Shown here piece after piece: positions 17,208 to 25,593 of a stretch of DNA of 64,000 bases. Every line of letters begins with the position of its first letter. Within the stretch, counting starts at the first letter, position 1. Source of the stretch: UBA2638 sp046293135. GTDB taxonomy: Bacteria > Pseudomonadota > Alphaproteobacteria > Micavibrionales > Micavibrionaceae. The notes under the pieces are model-generated. The model saw only the letters and a program-made list of their open reading frames with translations, was not told the DNA's origin and did not search any database. The stretch is from the NCBI GenBank assembly GCA_046293135.1, contig JBKBPR010000004.1:86596-150595 (forward strand), given 5' to 3'. A program made the translations under genes and the position numbers.

Positions 17208-20200
17208 TTATAGAGCAGGCTGGTTTTGCCCGTTTGCTGCGTTTGAGGTCATGAACGCTCTATTTTTTGCTGTTGTTTCACGACCCTCAGCCGTGTTTGT
17301 GTTCTGCCGCTCGATCAATTTTTTGTCGATAATACGCCTGCGCTGCATCAGGTATTTGTAGCGGTTCTCTTGCTCGAACTCACGGTTGCAGGTGCGCTCA
17401 TGACGTTTTTGCTTCGCAAATAGCTCATCCCGCTTTTGCCGTGTTTGCAAGAGGTTCATTGTTAAATCGAAGGATGTAGAGATTTTCTTTTGCTTCTTGT
17501 CAGCGTCGCTTTCGGTTGGTTGAGGGGCGTTATCGCTCTCGGCTTGGCGGCGCTTGTCTTCGAGCCGTTCGAGTTGCTTGTTGATGTCCTCGATTTCTTG
17601 CTTGAGGTTTGAAAGGCGTTTGCGCGCTTTTTTCTTTTCATTGTTAAGCGCGTCCTTTGAGAAGCGTAATCGGCCAAGTTCTTGCGCTGTACGGCCTTTT
17701 TCAAGCAAAAGCGGGTCATTCGAGGCCTCGTTTTTGGCATCTTCGCAAAAGGCCGTAAACGCATCTGTATCGCGGAATGTGCGCTGCTTTGCGCCAAGTT
17801 TGGCTTGTGCGATAAAGCGGGCTTTGCGCTCCAGCATTTGCCAGTTGTAAATATCGAACGAGCCTTCCTGCACATAAGTGAGGATTTCGACTTGCTTGTT
17901 CTGGTTTTTGGGGCGGTCAATCCGTCCGCGCCCCTGAATGACGTCACCCGGTCGCCATGGCGCATCCAGTTCATGCAGGGCGATCAGGCGTTTTTGAATA
18001 TTCGTGCCTGTGCCGAGCTTTTGCGTTGTGCCGATCAGCACGGAGATTTCGCCATTGCGGCATTTGCGGAACAGTTCTTCCTTTTTGTTGTCGGAGGTGT
18101 GGTCATGGATAAATTCGATCTTATCCGCAGGAATTCCTTGGTGAATAAGGTTCTCCTTCAGCTCTTCATAAACGGAGAATGACCCGTCACCCTTGGGAAT
18201 GCCCTGATTGCAAAGCACCATTTGCAAAGCGCCGCGATGCGGTTCGATATGTTTGCTGGCCGCTTCTGATGTATAGGTTTTATTCAGATGCGCGTAATAG
18301 CGCTTGGCGATTTCTTCGGCGCAGGTTTCGATTTTGCCGATGCCGCCCTCGGTTTTTGTAAGTCCTGCCAGACGCGGATCAAGCGTAGCCAGCCGTGCCT
18401 CATTGATGATTTTGAGGATATTGTCTTGGCTGGAAGAAACAAGTCCTTCGCGCACCTGAATAGCGCGTGTGACCAAGCTTTCGAAATAAGGGATCAGGTC
18501 AGGGCTTTCAGGGATGGCAATGATTTGCGGCTTGCCCGTGACCTTGCCCTTGGCATCAATGATTTCGGGTAGGTCTTTGATGGAAAGGTCATGGCGCGTC
18601 ACAACGTCGGAAATCGTCCCGTAGAGCTGTATGAGTTCAGGAATATTTTTATAAGCCGCCAAGCGTGATGCGACCCTGTAATAGCCTGTTTCGGGGGCTA
18701 GCTCGATATCTTCAGCGATCTCGCCGAACATTGAAATCCAGGCATCGGGGTGCTCTATGCCTTTTTCTTTGAGTAGCTCGGGCTGCAGATAGGTTTGGAA
18801 TACATAAAATTCCATGAGCGCATTCAAAACGGGCGTAGCAGTCATAAAGGTGGCGAAGCTGTGCGGGTTTTTCTCGCGCACGTAATCGAGCTTTTCCTTG
18901 AAGCTATTGGCCTTGGCGCTTCCGGCATGGCTGATTTCGGGAAGGCGCGAGGAAATGGCGAGGTTTTTATAATCATGCGCCTCGTCAATTAAGAGCTTAT
19001 CAACGCCGAGCGCTTCAAAGCACAGCGATGTATCCGGCTCTATGGCTTGGATGAGGTCTTGCCAGACATCTGAATCGAGTGGTGAATGTAGTAATCCTTT
19101 TACGGTCAAAACAAGTTGTTCTCTCGAGGGCTGGAGAGGCTCATCGGTTTTATCAAGCTCCAGAAGCTCGGCAATTTGTAATTTAAGTTTAACAGCTTCT
19201 TTTCCGAGGCGGTCTAGCGCTCTGTAATTATGGCTTAAGCTATCTTTTTCTTCATCAATGGCCTGAATTTTACTGACCAGAGTTTCTATTTTGCGCCCCA
19301 AAGAAACGCTAAGGCGGTCAAAACTTGATTTGGTGATAAGGATTGCATCCCAATCGTGTTGGCTGCCTTTTTTAATGAGCTTACGTAGTTTAGCCTCCGC
19401 GCCGATGGAGGCGGCGCTATCGAGCACTTGATCATCCTCAACGACGAGAATATTGGCTCTGGGATAGAGGGTCTTGAAATCGCGTGCGAACTGCCCCAAA
19501 AGGTGGTTTTGGACGACGATCAGGGGTTTTTGGAATTTTCCGTGACGTTTGCCCTCGACGCAAATCGCAATCGAGGCATAGGTTTTTCCGGCACCCACAT
19601 CCCATTCCAGCAAGGTGGCCGGATTGTTCATCGCGCGGGCAATACCCTTTTTCTGGTGCTTTTGCATATCAATAGCGACGTTTGAGCCTGCCAATGAAAG
19701 ATAAGACCCGCTGTAACTGCGCGGCACAGTAGAATTCATTTTAAGGTTGTAAAGCGTTTGCATGCTGCGGGCATGTTCTTGGTTTTTGAGCACCCAGACT
19801 TTAAAGCGGTCTTTGATGTCCTGCATACGGTCGGCAGCAAGCTTTTTTTCAAGCTCTCTGTTGAGGTTATAACCGTTTATATCTTTGCGGACGCGGAAGG
19901 TTGGCTCTTTGGCGTTGAGCGCAAATTCCAGCAATTCTTTGGAAGATAAAACATCTGTGCCGTAGAGGTAATGCGCTGTTTCAATGTCCTGAATTGCGCC
20001 ATTCACAAACCAACGATGGGTGAGGGGGCTGTAATCAATCGTGACATGTTCCAGCCCCAACTCGTCTTGTGCAAAACCGGCGATAATATCGGGCGGTATC
20101 CACGGAACGCCAAGGGTGAGATCGATTTCATCAATCGAAACCTCGTCAGGGAGCGCTTTTTTGAGAGCTTTTCTATTTCTGTCATAGCGCTCTTTGCGCT

Positions 20201-21128
20201 CATCACTATCATTTGTATAAGCCTCTAGCGCCTCCAATCTTGTGGCGATATCGCCGGAGAGATACTCCTCGGCCAGTACCCAGTCATTTTGTATCGGATC
20301 AAAATATGCCAGATCTTCGGCAGCCAGAGTGTCTTCGATATCTTGGCGGGGCATATTTGGTAACAATGTTTGAATATAATCCATGTCCAGCTTGACCTTG
20401 TGATCTTGGCAGGTCTGTAGCGCGGATTTGATGGAATGGGCCTGATATTCCGAAGCCCGCGCCCGCAAGATACGCCGCTCGAAAATTGCGCTTGGTTTTG
20501 CGGTTTGGCTATCTTCATCGAAATCTTCGATCGCCGCGACAAGATAAGCGTCCGGATCACGTTTGAAATGGCGCAAATTGATCTGAACTTTATGCAGAGG
20601 GCGGCTTCCGTCATCATCAAGAACGCTCGATTTTTGCCACTGATAGGCGTTGATCGCGCCGAATTGAAATGTGAAACTATCGTAAAGGGTTTTCAGATGT
20701 TGTTGCGCAAAGTGCCATATTGGCGGCTCGTCTGAATCTTGAGGCGGGTCGGCATAGTTTTCTTGTAAATCAAGAATTTGCTGCGCCGTGTCGCGCATTT
20801 GGATGAGCAACGATAATTGGTTGTATTTCTCTTTTTTCTCGGCCGTGTCGGCGCGCAGGCTCACATCCTCTACCGAAACCCCGACAGGAGCGAGCACGAT
20901 TCTATCCCCATGGACGGAATGTCGTAAAATAGCTTTGTCTTTGTTAATGTAATATGAGCCTTCTTTGAGCGGGAAGGGAGTGTTTAGATTTATGTTGTTA
21001 TTGGCGGCAGAAAAATTGTCTTTTAACGCTGTGCCTTGCGTTCCTGAGCTGTTAATACGGGATTGTGTTTGTCTCCTGTCAGCATCAGGCCAGAATTTTT
21101 TGTGAACGATCGTACTTAAAGGGCTCAT
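17208..21128 (-). CDS. SF2/SNF2-type helicase of the DarB/phage-ICE family, 1306 aa
   Basis: ATP-dependent helicase or translocase. Walker A is WDVGAGKTYAS near residue 508, motif II LLIDEAHDYKN near 714, motif III-like FMTATPVLNAL follows, and motif VI is QGRGRIDRPKNQ near 1069. The C-terminal helicase half reads FSVYEELKENLIHQGIP, IGTTQKLGTGTNIQKRL and DAPWRPGDVIQG. This is the order seen in the large methylase-helicase proteins of phages and integrative elements (phage P1 DarB relatives). Those often carry an N6-adenine methylase; here the 450 residues before the ATPase core show no DPPY or NPPY motif, so the methylase seems absent. The last 170 residues are strongly charged and coiled-coil-like. 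It starts 31 bases after the IscX-like gene. Confidence 0.8.
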   Translation of the reverse strand: MSPLSTIVHKKFWPDADRRQTQSRINSSGTQGTALKDNFSAANNNINLNTPFPLKEGSYYINKDKAILRHSVHGDRIVLAPVGVSVEDVSLRADTAEKKEKYNQLSLLIQMRDTAQQILDLQENYADPPQDSDEPPIWHFAQQHLKTLYDSFTFQFGAINAYQWQKSSVLDDDGSRPLHKVQINLRHFKRDPDAYLVAAIEDFDEDSQTAKPSAIFERRILRARASEYQAHSIKSALQTCQDHKVKLDMDYIQTLLPNMPRQDIEDTLAAEDLAYFDPIQNDWVLAEEYLSGDIATRLEALEAYTNDSDERKERYDRNRKALKKALPDEVSIDEIDLTLGVPWIPPDIIAGFAQDELGLEHVTIDYSPLTHRWFVNGAIQDIETAHYLYGTDVLSSKELLEFALNAKEPTFRVRKDINGYNLNRELEKKLAADRMQDIKDRFKVWVLKNQEHARSMQTLYNLKMNSTVPRSYSGSYLSLAGSNVAIDMQKHQKKGIARAMNNPATLLEWDVGAGKTYASIAICVEGKRHGKFQKPLIVVQNHLLGQFARDFKTLYPRANILVVEDDQVLDSAASIGAEAKLRKLIKKGSQHDWDAILITKSSFDRLSVSLGRKIETLVSKIQAIDEEKDSLSHNYRALDRLGKEAVKLKLQIAELLELDKTDEPLQPSREQLVLTVKGLLHSPLDSDVWQDLIQAIEPDTSLCFEALGVDKLLIDEAHDYKNLAISSRLPEISHAGSAKANSFKEKLDYVREKNPHSFATFMTATPVLNALMEFYVFQTYLQPELLKEKGIEHPDAWISMFGEIAEDIELAPETGYYRVASRLAAYKNIPELIQLYGTISDVVTRHDLSIKDLPEIIDAKGKVTGKPQIIAIPESPDLIPYFESLVTRAIQVREGLVSSSQDNILKIINEARLATLDPRLAGLTKTEGGIGKIETCAEEIAKRYYAHLNKTYTSEAASKHIEPHRGALQMVLCNQGIPKGDGSFSVYEELKENLIHQGIPADKIEFIHDHTSDNKKEELFRKCRNGEISVLIGTTQKLGTGTNIQKRLIALHELDAPWRPGDVIQGRGRIDRPKNQNKQVEILTYVQEGSFDIYNWQMLERKARFIAQAKLGAKQRTFRDTDAFTAFCEDAKNEASNDPLLLEKGRTAQELGRLRFSKDALNNEKKKARKRLSNLKQEIEDINKQLERLEDKRRQAESDNAPQPTESDADKKQKKISTSFDLTMNLLQTRQKRDELFAKQKRHERTCNREFEQENRYKYLMQRRRIIDKKLIERQNTNTAEGRETTAKNRAFMTSNAANGQNQPAL

Positions 21129-21159
21129 TTTATATCAATCGCTCGCTCTCATCGGATTT

Positions 21160-21432
21160 TTAGAAGCTTTTCCTTAGTCTGCTGAGCTGCGGCGCTTCAC
21201 CGGAGCCTTTTTGCAGGAAAAACCACTCAAAACGGATATCGTCGAGCGTGTACGGATCAGGCTTCTGACCCTGCGCACAAAAATCCGGCAAGTCGCAGAT
21301 GAGTTTGATTAGATTGTCCCTGTTCAGCATCATAACATCCATTTCGGAATGTAATTTATTCAATTGTCGTGCAATGATCTTGTAGTCATCCCAACCCAAA
21401 TGATTATATTTATTTTTGCTTATACTATTCAT
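21160..21432 (-). CDS. Small IscX-like protein, 90 aa
   Basis: A 90-aa acidic protein. Its pattern, WDDYKIIARQLN, then LIKLICDLPDF, then LDDIRFEWFF, follows that of IscX (Fe-S_assembly family: W-DS-EIA, W-ICDLEDF, I---W), a small adaptor that binds iron and cysteine desulfurase IscS in E. coli. The match is by eye and has a longer tail, so this is a suggestion. It lies directly upstream of the helicase gene on the same strand and likely shares its transcript. There is no isc or suf gene nearby, which argues for a role with the helicase rather than in general iron-sulfur assembly. Confidence 0.55.
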   Translation of the reverse strand: MNSISKNKYNHLGWDDYKIIARQLNKLHSEMDVMMLNRDNLIKLICDLPDFCAQGQKPDPYTLDDIRFEWFFLQKGSGEAPQLSRLRKSF

Positions 21433-21953
21433 GTATTCGCCTTTTTACCAATTAAATTTGATAAAAACTGATTGCTATCCTCAAAATTCTTTTGAGCGCA
21501 TTATTGTTCTTATTTGTTAGCAATTTTTAAAGTGAGAGAAGTGATTGCCGGAATAAGAATATTCAACGACAATCAACCCCACACACGTCTTTTTGTGTGC
21601 CAAAAACGCAACATAAAATATAACAGGTATAATATTTTATGCACATTAGAAAAATCTAAAATTTTGGAACACATTGAGATTTATAAGTATTTTTGGTGCG
21701 CATGTCACGAAAAAAGTCAAAAAAACTTATATTTGGCTTTTTTGTCTTAATTTTGTTATTGGCCTAAATTATTGTTTATATTTAATAAAGTGAATTTGTT
21801 TCTTAGGGGGTTCTGGTTTGGGTAAAATATGCGAATTTGCGGTGTGTTTTTTCAAAAAATTGTGACGTTAACGATTTTTTTCTTTCTTTCTGAGAATATA
21901 AATGTAAATACTAATGCTACGTACGTGTCTCTGGCCCTTCTGAACATTCAGTC
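21433..21953. other. AT-rich non-coding right flank of the island
   Basis: No gene is supported in these 520 bases. They include the promoter side of the IscX-like/helicase pair and, at the right end, the promoter side of the ornithine decarboxylase leader. A small hairpin cacaca/tgtgtg is at 21580-21599. The 10-mer aacattcagt at 21943-21952 repeats one at 4623-4632 in the left flank. Short ORFs here have AT-driven composition and no ribosome sites. Confidence 0.6.
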
Positions 21954-22262
21954 ATGGTTATGCAACGGCGTGAACATTTTGAAACCGGGGCGGAAGCGAT
22001 TCCAAACCCTAGAGATTTGAAAGGGTTTACGTTATGAAACCTCTTGTTGCTATAAATAGTCAGGGCCACGACATTGCCCCGCAAATTGTCGTATTCCAAA
22101 AACAGGCGTCTTTGCCCTGTTTCATAGGTCTTATGTGGTAAGGTGTTTGGCTTGTTGGGCGCTTTAGAAAGCCGCCTGTCAAGCCGCGAAGTGTCTGTGC
22201 TCATTGCAGGATGCTTCTAAAACACACCAGACTTCACAAAGATTTATTGAAACAGGATTTAA
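21939..22262 (+). promoter_or_regulatory. Structured leader of ornithine decarboxylase (speF-type RNA candidate)
   Basis: About 320 bases before odc hold ordered inverted repeats. AAACCCT 22004-22010 pairs with AGGGTTT 22022-22028. TATGAAA 22033-22039 pairs with TTTCATA 22120-22126; nested inside are CAGGGC 22061-22066 with GCCCTG 22114-22119 and ACGACA 22068-22073 with TGTCGT 22087-22092. A last helix, GAAGT/CTG near 22188-22197 with CAGACTTC 22228-22235, sits just before the odc ribosome site (aggattta). Alphaproteobacterial odc genes are known to carry the speF RNA motif (Rfam family speF), so this is the likely identity. Pairing was found by eye; the family assignment is inference. Confidence 0.6.
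21954..22037 (+). CDS. Possible 27-codon leader peptide before odc
   Basis: A short open frame ATG...TGA in the odc leader codes for MVMQRREHFETGAEAI, then PNPRDLKGFTL. A second ATG is at codon 3. There is no good ribosome site, so translation is unproved. Its stop codon lies inside the 5' arm of the long hairpin at 22033-22126, and its last codons cover the small hairpin at 22004-22028. Ribosome position could therefore change the folding, as with the SpeFL arrest peptide of gammaproteobacteria, but the peptide itself does not resemble SpeFL. Confidence 0.3.
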   Translation: MVMQRREHFETGAEAIPNPRDLKGFTL

Positions 22263-22265
22263 ATT

Positions 22266-23480
22266 ATGGTCGAAAACCTAGTTTACGGGGCGGTGCTCCC
22301 GGTACATGACAGCAATTTTGGCGGCGAAGCCGACCGTTTTACCTCACTCAAGCAGGTTGTGAGCGCGACCAAGCCATCACGGCCGCTTTACGTGCTGTTC
22401 CCCGATTTGATCGAGGCGACGGCGCGGCATTTCGTGAGCGTCTTCCCCGGTGAAACGCTATATGCGATCAAAACAAACCCTGAGCCTGAGGTTCTGGATG
22501 CGGTTGCGCGCGGCGGCGTTCAGGCCTATGACGTGGCCTCATTGGAAGAAATCATCCGCATCAAGTCGCGCTTTCCGGCGGCTGAGATTTACTTCATGCA
22601 CCCGATCAAAGCGCCGGAGGATATCCGCCGCGCCTATTTTGATTATGGCGTGCGGAATTTCGTGCTCGACTGCAAGGAAGAGCTGTTCAAGATTTTACGC
22701 GAAACCGATCTGGCGCAGGATCTCAAGCTGTTCATCCGCTTGGCATTGCCGAAGAATGACAGCGCGATGATTGATTTTTCCAGCAAGTTCGGCGCGGCGC
22801 GGGCTGAAGCCGTTCAGCTTTTGCGTGAAACCCGCAACGTTGCGGCCTCTTTGAGCCTGAGCTTCCATGTCGGAACGCAAACGCTGGATGCTTGCAAATA
22901 TGCGGCGGCGATTGCCTATGCGGCCGCTATCGTGCGCGAAAGTGGTGTGCGGATTGACTCGCTCAATGTCGGCGGCGGTTTCCCCGTGGCCTATGAGGGC
23001 GATGAGAATGTTTGTACCGTGAGCGATTGCGTGCGCGAGATCAAAGACGCCTTGGCGAAAGAGGGTTGGAGCGATATGCCGCTTTTGGCCGAGCCGGGGC
23101 GCGTACTGGTGGCGCGCGGCGCTTCGCTTGTCACCCGTGTTGAGCTGCGCAAGCACGATATGCTCTATATCAATGACGGGATCTATGGCGGCTTGTTTGA
23201 TGCCTGTGCGTGGCTTGGCCTGCGTTATCCGGTCAAGGCGATTTCATGCGACCGTGCCTTTGACGGCGAAACGATGGATTACCGCATGGCGGGGCCGACC
23301 TGCGACTCGCTCGATATGATGGAGGGGCCGTTCACGCTGCCCGCCGATATCGGGATCGGCGATTGGGTCGTCTTCGAAAATACCGGCGCGTATAGCGTGG
23401 CGATGCGTTCGAATTTCAACGGATTTGGCGCGTATGATACGGTTTGCGTCTATGCTTCGGATAATAACCATCAGGGTTAG
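22266..23480 (+). CDS. speF: Ornithine (lysine/ornithine) decarboxylase, fold III
   Basis: PLP-dependent fold III decarboxylase (COG0019) that makes putrescine from ornithine, the first step of polyamine synthesis in the cytoplasm. The PLP lysine is K69 in YAIKTNPEP. Other family blocks are FHVGTQT, NVGGGFP, AEPGR for phosphate binding, and the dimer-interface catalytic Cys C346 in GPTCDSLD. At 404 aa it has the usual length for the alphaproteobacterial type. Some relatives also use lysine, which cannot be decided here. The start follows acaggatttaaattATG, directly after a structured leader that probably controls it by polyamine or ornithine level. A SET-domain gene follows on the same strand. 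Confidence 0.92.
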   Translation: MVENLVYGAVLPVHDSNFGGEADRFTSLKQVVSATKPSRPLYVLFPDLIEATARHFVSVFPGETLYAIKTNPEPEVLDAVARGGVQAYDVASLEEIIRIKSRFPAAEIYFMHPIKAPEDIRRAYFDYGVRNFVLDCKEELFKILRETDLAQDLKLFIRLALPKNDSAMIDFSSKFGAARAEAVQLLRETRNVAASLSLSFHVGTQTLDACKYAAAIAYAAAIVRESGVRIDSLNVGGGFPVAYEGDENVCTVSDCVREIKDALAKEGWSDMPLLAEPGRVLVARGASLVTRVELRKHDMLYINDGIYGGLFDACAWLGLRYPVKAISCDRAFDGETMDYRMAGPTCDSLDMMEGPFTLPADIGIGDWVVFENTGAYSVAMRSNFNGFGAYDTVCVYASDNNHQG

Positions 23481-23511
23481 CCATATCGGGACATATCGCA
23501 GCGAGATATGA

Positions 23512-23904
23512 ATGCTTTTGGTTAAAAATTATCTCGCCCCCAGCCAAATTCACGGTATCGGCGTTTATGCCGCTGAGGATATTCCCGAAGGTGCTCTGAT
23601 TTGGCGCTATGAGAAGCATTTTGACCGCCGCTTTAAGCCGGATGAGTTTTTACGGCTCAGCGAGGCAATCCGCGAATATTACCTTACATATGGCTATCTC
23701 AGCACGGCAGACGGTAAATATTACTTTCCCTTTGACAATGATAAATTCATGAACCATTCCTTTCGCCCGAATATCCGTTTTGATGCGGATGGGAATTTCT
23801 ATGCCAAGGTTGCCATTGCCAAGGATGAGGAAATGACCTGCGATTATCGGGAGTTCGATCAGGAGTGGTTGCGTTATGCACAGGGATATCCTGTGGATAA
23901 GTAG
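23512..23904 (+). CDS. SET-domain protein
   Basis: A 130-aa protein that is almost only a SET domain, the fold of protein-lysine methyltransferases. It opens with IHGIGVYAAEDIPEGALIW, has the cofactor motif FMNHSFRPN (the NH-S/C-P-N type), and ends with KDEEMTCDYREF, corresponding to the GEELTxDY motif. The post-SET Cys cluster is absent, as in other short bacterial members. Methyltransferase activity and target are unknown. It starts 31 bases after odc, so it may share that transcript and its leader control. Confidence 0.8.
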   Translation: MLLVKNYLAPSQIHGIGVYAAEDIPEGALIWRYEKHFDRRFKPDEFLRLSEAIREYYLTYGYLSTADGKYYFPFDNDKFMNHSFRPNIRFDADGNFYAKVAIAKDEEMTCDYREFDQEWLRYAQGYPVDK

Positions 23905-23947
23905 CTATTTTTAATTAAAATCAGATGCTTGCTGAATTTTCTTAATG

Positions 23948-25123
23948 TTAAGAAAGCCGTGTTTCAAAGTCACGATAGCCGAAGCGTTTGACCAGCTCAT
24001 AGCGCCCGTCCTCATGCAAAATCCCCAGATCGGGCAAGGGAACGCCGTTAAAGGTCGTGTTCTTCACAAAGGAATATTGCATCATATCGGTGAAAATCAG
24101 CCTCTGCCCGACCGTGAGTGGTGCATCAAAGCTATAAGAGCCGATCACATCGCCTGTCATACAGGTATTGCCGCCGAGCAGATATGTGTGCGATTTTTCG
24201 CCGCCCTCAAAGCTGCCGATAATATGCGGACGATACGGCACTTCCAGCACATCGGGCATATGCGTGCTGGCCGAGCCGTCAATAATGGCGTGGTGGCTAC
24301 CATCGGGGCGGGTGAAAATGTCCATCACCGTTGTGACCAGATAGCCCGCATCATAAACCAGCGCTCCACCAGGTTCTAAAATTACATTTATATCAAAATC
24401 TTGCTTAAATTTCTTAAGGTGATTTATGAGCTTTGAGATGTCGTAATTCGGGTGGTTTATGTAATGGCCGCCACCCAGATTCACGTATTTGACCCGCTTC
24501 AGCGCTGCCGCAAATTTGCTGCTGATATGGTCAATCAGGGCGCAGCTATCCTCGGCCATGTTTTCGCATAGATTGTGGAAGTGTAAAATATCTATTTTTT
24601 CCAATATGTTATAGGTAATATCTTCATGTGATACACCAAAGCGGGAGCAGGGTGAGGAGGGGTCATATAGCGCACTATTTTTGACCAGTGATAGACCCGG
24701 ATTGACGCGCAAACCGATTTTTGCGTCGGCTCTTTTCTCGCGCACAAGATTAGAAAATTTTTCTAACTGATTGATTGAATTGAAATAAATGTGATTGGAG
24801 TATTCCAGCGTTTCCAGCAGAGCCTCCTCGGTGAAAGCGGGGCTATAGGTATGCACCTCCTTACCGAAATGGGTCGAACCCAGCCGCGCTTCATAAGCGC
24901 CGCTCGCGGTTGTACCGTCCAGTGCCTCGCGCATATAGGGGAACACGGAAAACATTGCAAACGCTTTGGTTGCCAGCAGGATTTGCACCCCCGCCTCGGA
25001 TTTAATCCGCGCCGCCGTTGCCAAATTGCGTTTGATCGCCGCCATATCGGCCACGTAGGCCGGTGTTTGGGTGGCGCTCAAGGCTTTGATGCTATCGGGG
25101 CTGTGTTTATGAGGATTATGCAT
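23948..25123 (-). CDS. nspC: Carboxynorspermidine/carboxyspermidine decarboxylase
   Basis: PLP-dependent fold III enzyme that removes the carboxyl group from carboxyspermidine or carboxynorspermidine, the last step of the aspartate-semialdehyde route to triamines. Family blocks: ILLATKAFA with the PLP lysine, LRVNPGLS, SRFGVS, FHNLCEN, VNLGGGHYINHP, LEPGGALV and LLGGNTCMTGDVIG with the catalytic Cys. The frame extends 73 codons upstream through a terminator and promoter region; the ATG at 25123 gives the family N-terminus (MHNPHKHS). It converges on the SET gene. With odc it gives putrescine plus the last step; the partner dehydrogenase is not in the window. Confidence 0.9.
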   Translation of the reverse strand: MHNPHKHSPDSIKALSATQTPAYVADMAAIKRNLATAARIKSEAGVQILLATKAFAMFSVFPYMREALDGTTASGAYEARLGSTHFGKEVHTYSPAFTEEALLETLEYSNHIYFNSINQLEKFSNLVREKRADAKIGLRVNPGLSLVKNSALYDPSSPCSRFGVSHEDITYNILEKIDILHFHNLCENMAEDSCALIDHISSKFAAALKRVKYVNLGGGHYINHPNYDISKLINHLKKFKQDFDINVILEPGGALVYDAGYLVTTVMDIFTRPDGSHHAIIDGSASTHMPDVLEVPYRPHIIGSFEGGEKSHTYLLGGNTCMTGDVIGSYSFDAPLTVGQRLIFTDMMQYSFVKNTTFNGVPLPDLGILHEDGRYELVKRFGYRDFETRLS

Positions 25124-25187
25124 GGCGTAACTCTGTTTGAGATTGAGGTGTAGCCTATAATAAAGCGCCCGAAAGCGCCATTGAAAA

Positions 25188-25217
25188 ACAAAAAATGGGG
25201 CGATTTGCCCCATCTTG
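25188..25217 (-). terminator. Terminator after rpmE
   Basis: The stem atggggc 25195-25201 / gccccat 25207-25213 with loop gattt is followed on the minus strand by a run of U (a-rich at 25185-25195). It lies about 40 bases beyond the rpmE stop and separates rpmE from nspC. Confidence 0.85.
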
Positions 25218-25253
25218 AAACGAATAAACAAGCGCGATGGCTTATTGTTACTC

Positions 25254-25487
25254 TTATTCTTCGGCTGTTTCCGACATAAAACCGCCGTAACGGTTTTTGA
25301 ACTTGTCGAGCTGACCCTTTTCAACAACCTTACCTGAACCACCTTGCCATGCAGGGTGTGTCAACGGGTCGATGTCGAGCTTCAAAACCGCGCCGGGCTT
25401 GCCGTACGTGCTGCGTGTTTTGTATTCTGTGCCATCTGTCATGACAACAGTAATTTCGTGATAATCCGGATGTATATCGGCTTTCAT
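25254..25487 (-). CDS. rpmE: 50S ribosomal protein L31 (zinc-free form)
   Basis: Ribosomal protein L31, 77 aa, starting MKADIHPDYHEITVVMTDG and with WQGGSGKVVEKGQLDKFKNRYG near the end. The Cys residues that bind zinc in E. coli L31 are absent; there is no Cys at all in this protein. The start is fixed by aaggagattaactATG; the longer open frame upstream is not used. It is divergent from epmA with about 106 bases between, and has its own terminator. Confidence 0.95.
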   Translation of the reverse strand: MKADIHPDYHEITVVMTDGTEYKTRSTYGKPGAVLKLDIDPLTHPAWQGGSGKVVEKGQLDKFKNRYGGFMSETAEE

Positions 25488-25593
25488 AGTTAATCTCCTT
25501 GATAAGCCACGTTTTTTATCGTTAATAGAGCGCGAATGCAAGTGTTTTTTCGCAGTAAAGCAACAAAGGGCATCAAATGGGGTTTTTGCGGTT

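Noticed and set aside
21917..22204. 95-aa minus-strand ORF across the odc leader
   Set aside because: The region is explained by nested RNA stems on the + strand; the ORF has no ribosome site and no family features.
4092..22265. Attachment-site repeat of the tRNA-Arg 3' end at the right side of the island
   Set aside because: I looked for the T-arm/acceptor sequence between 21433 and 22265 and saw no copy; only an unrelated 10-mer is shared.
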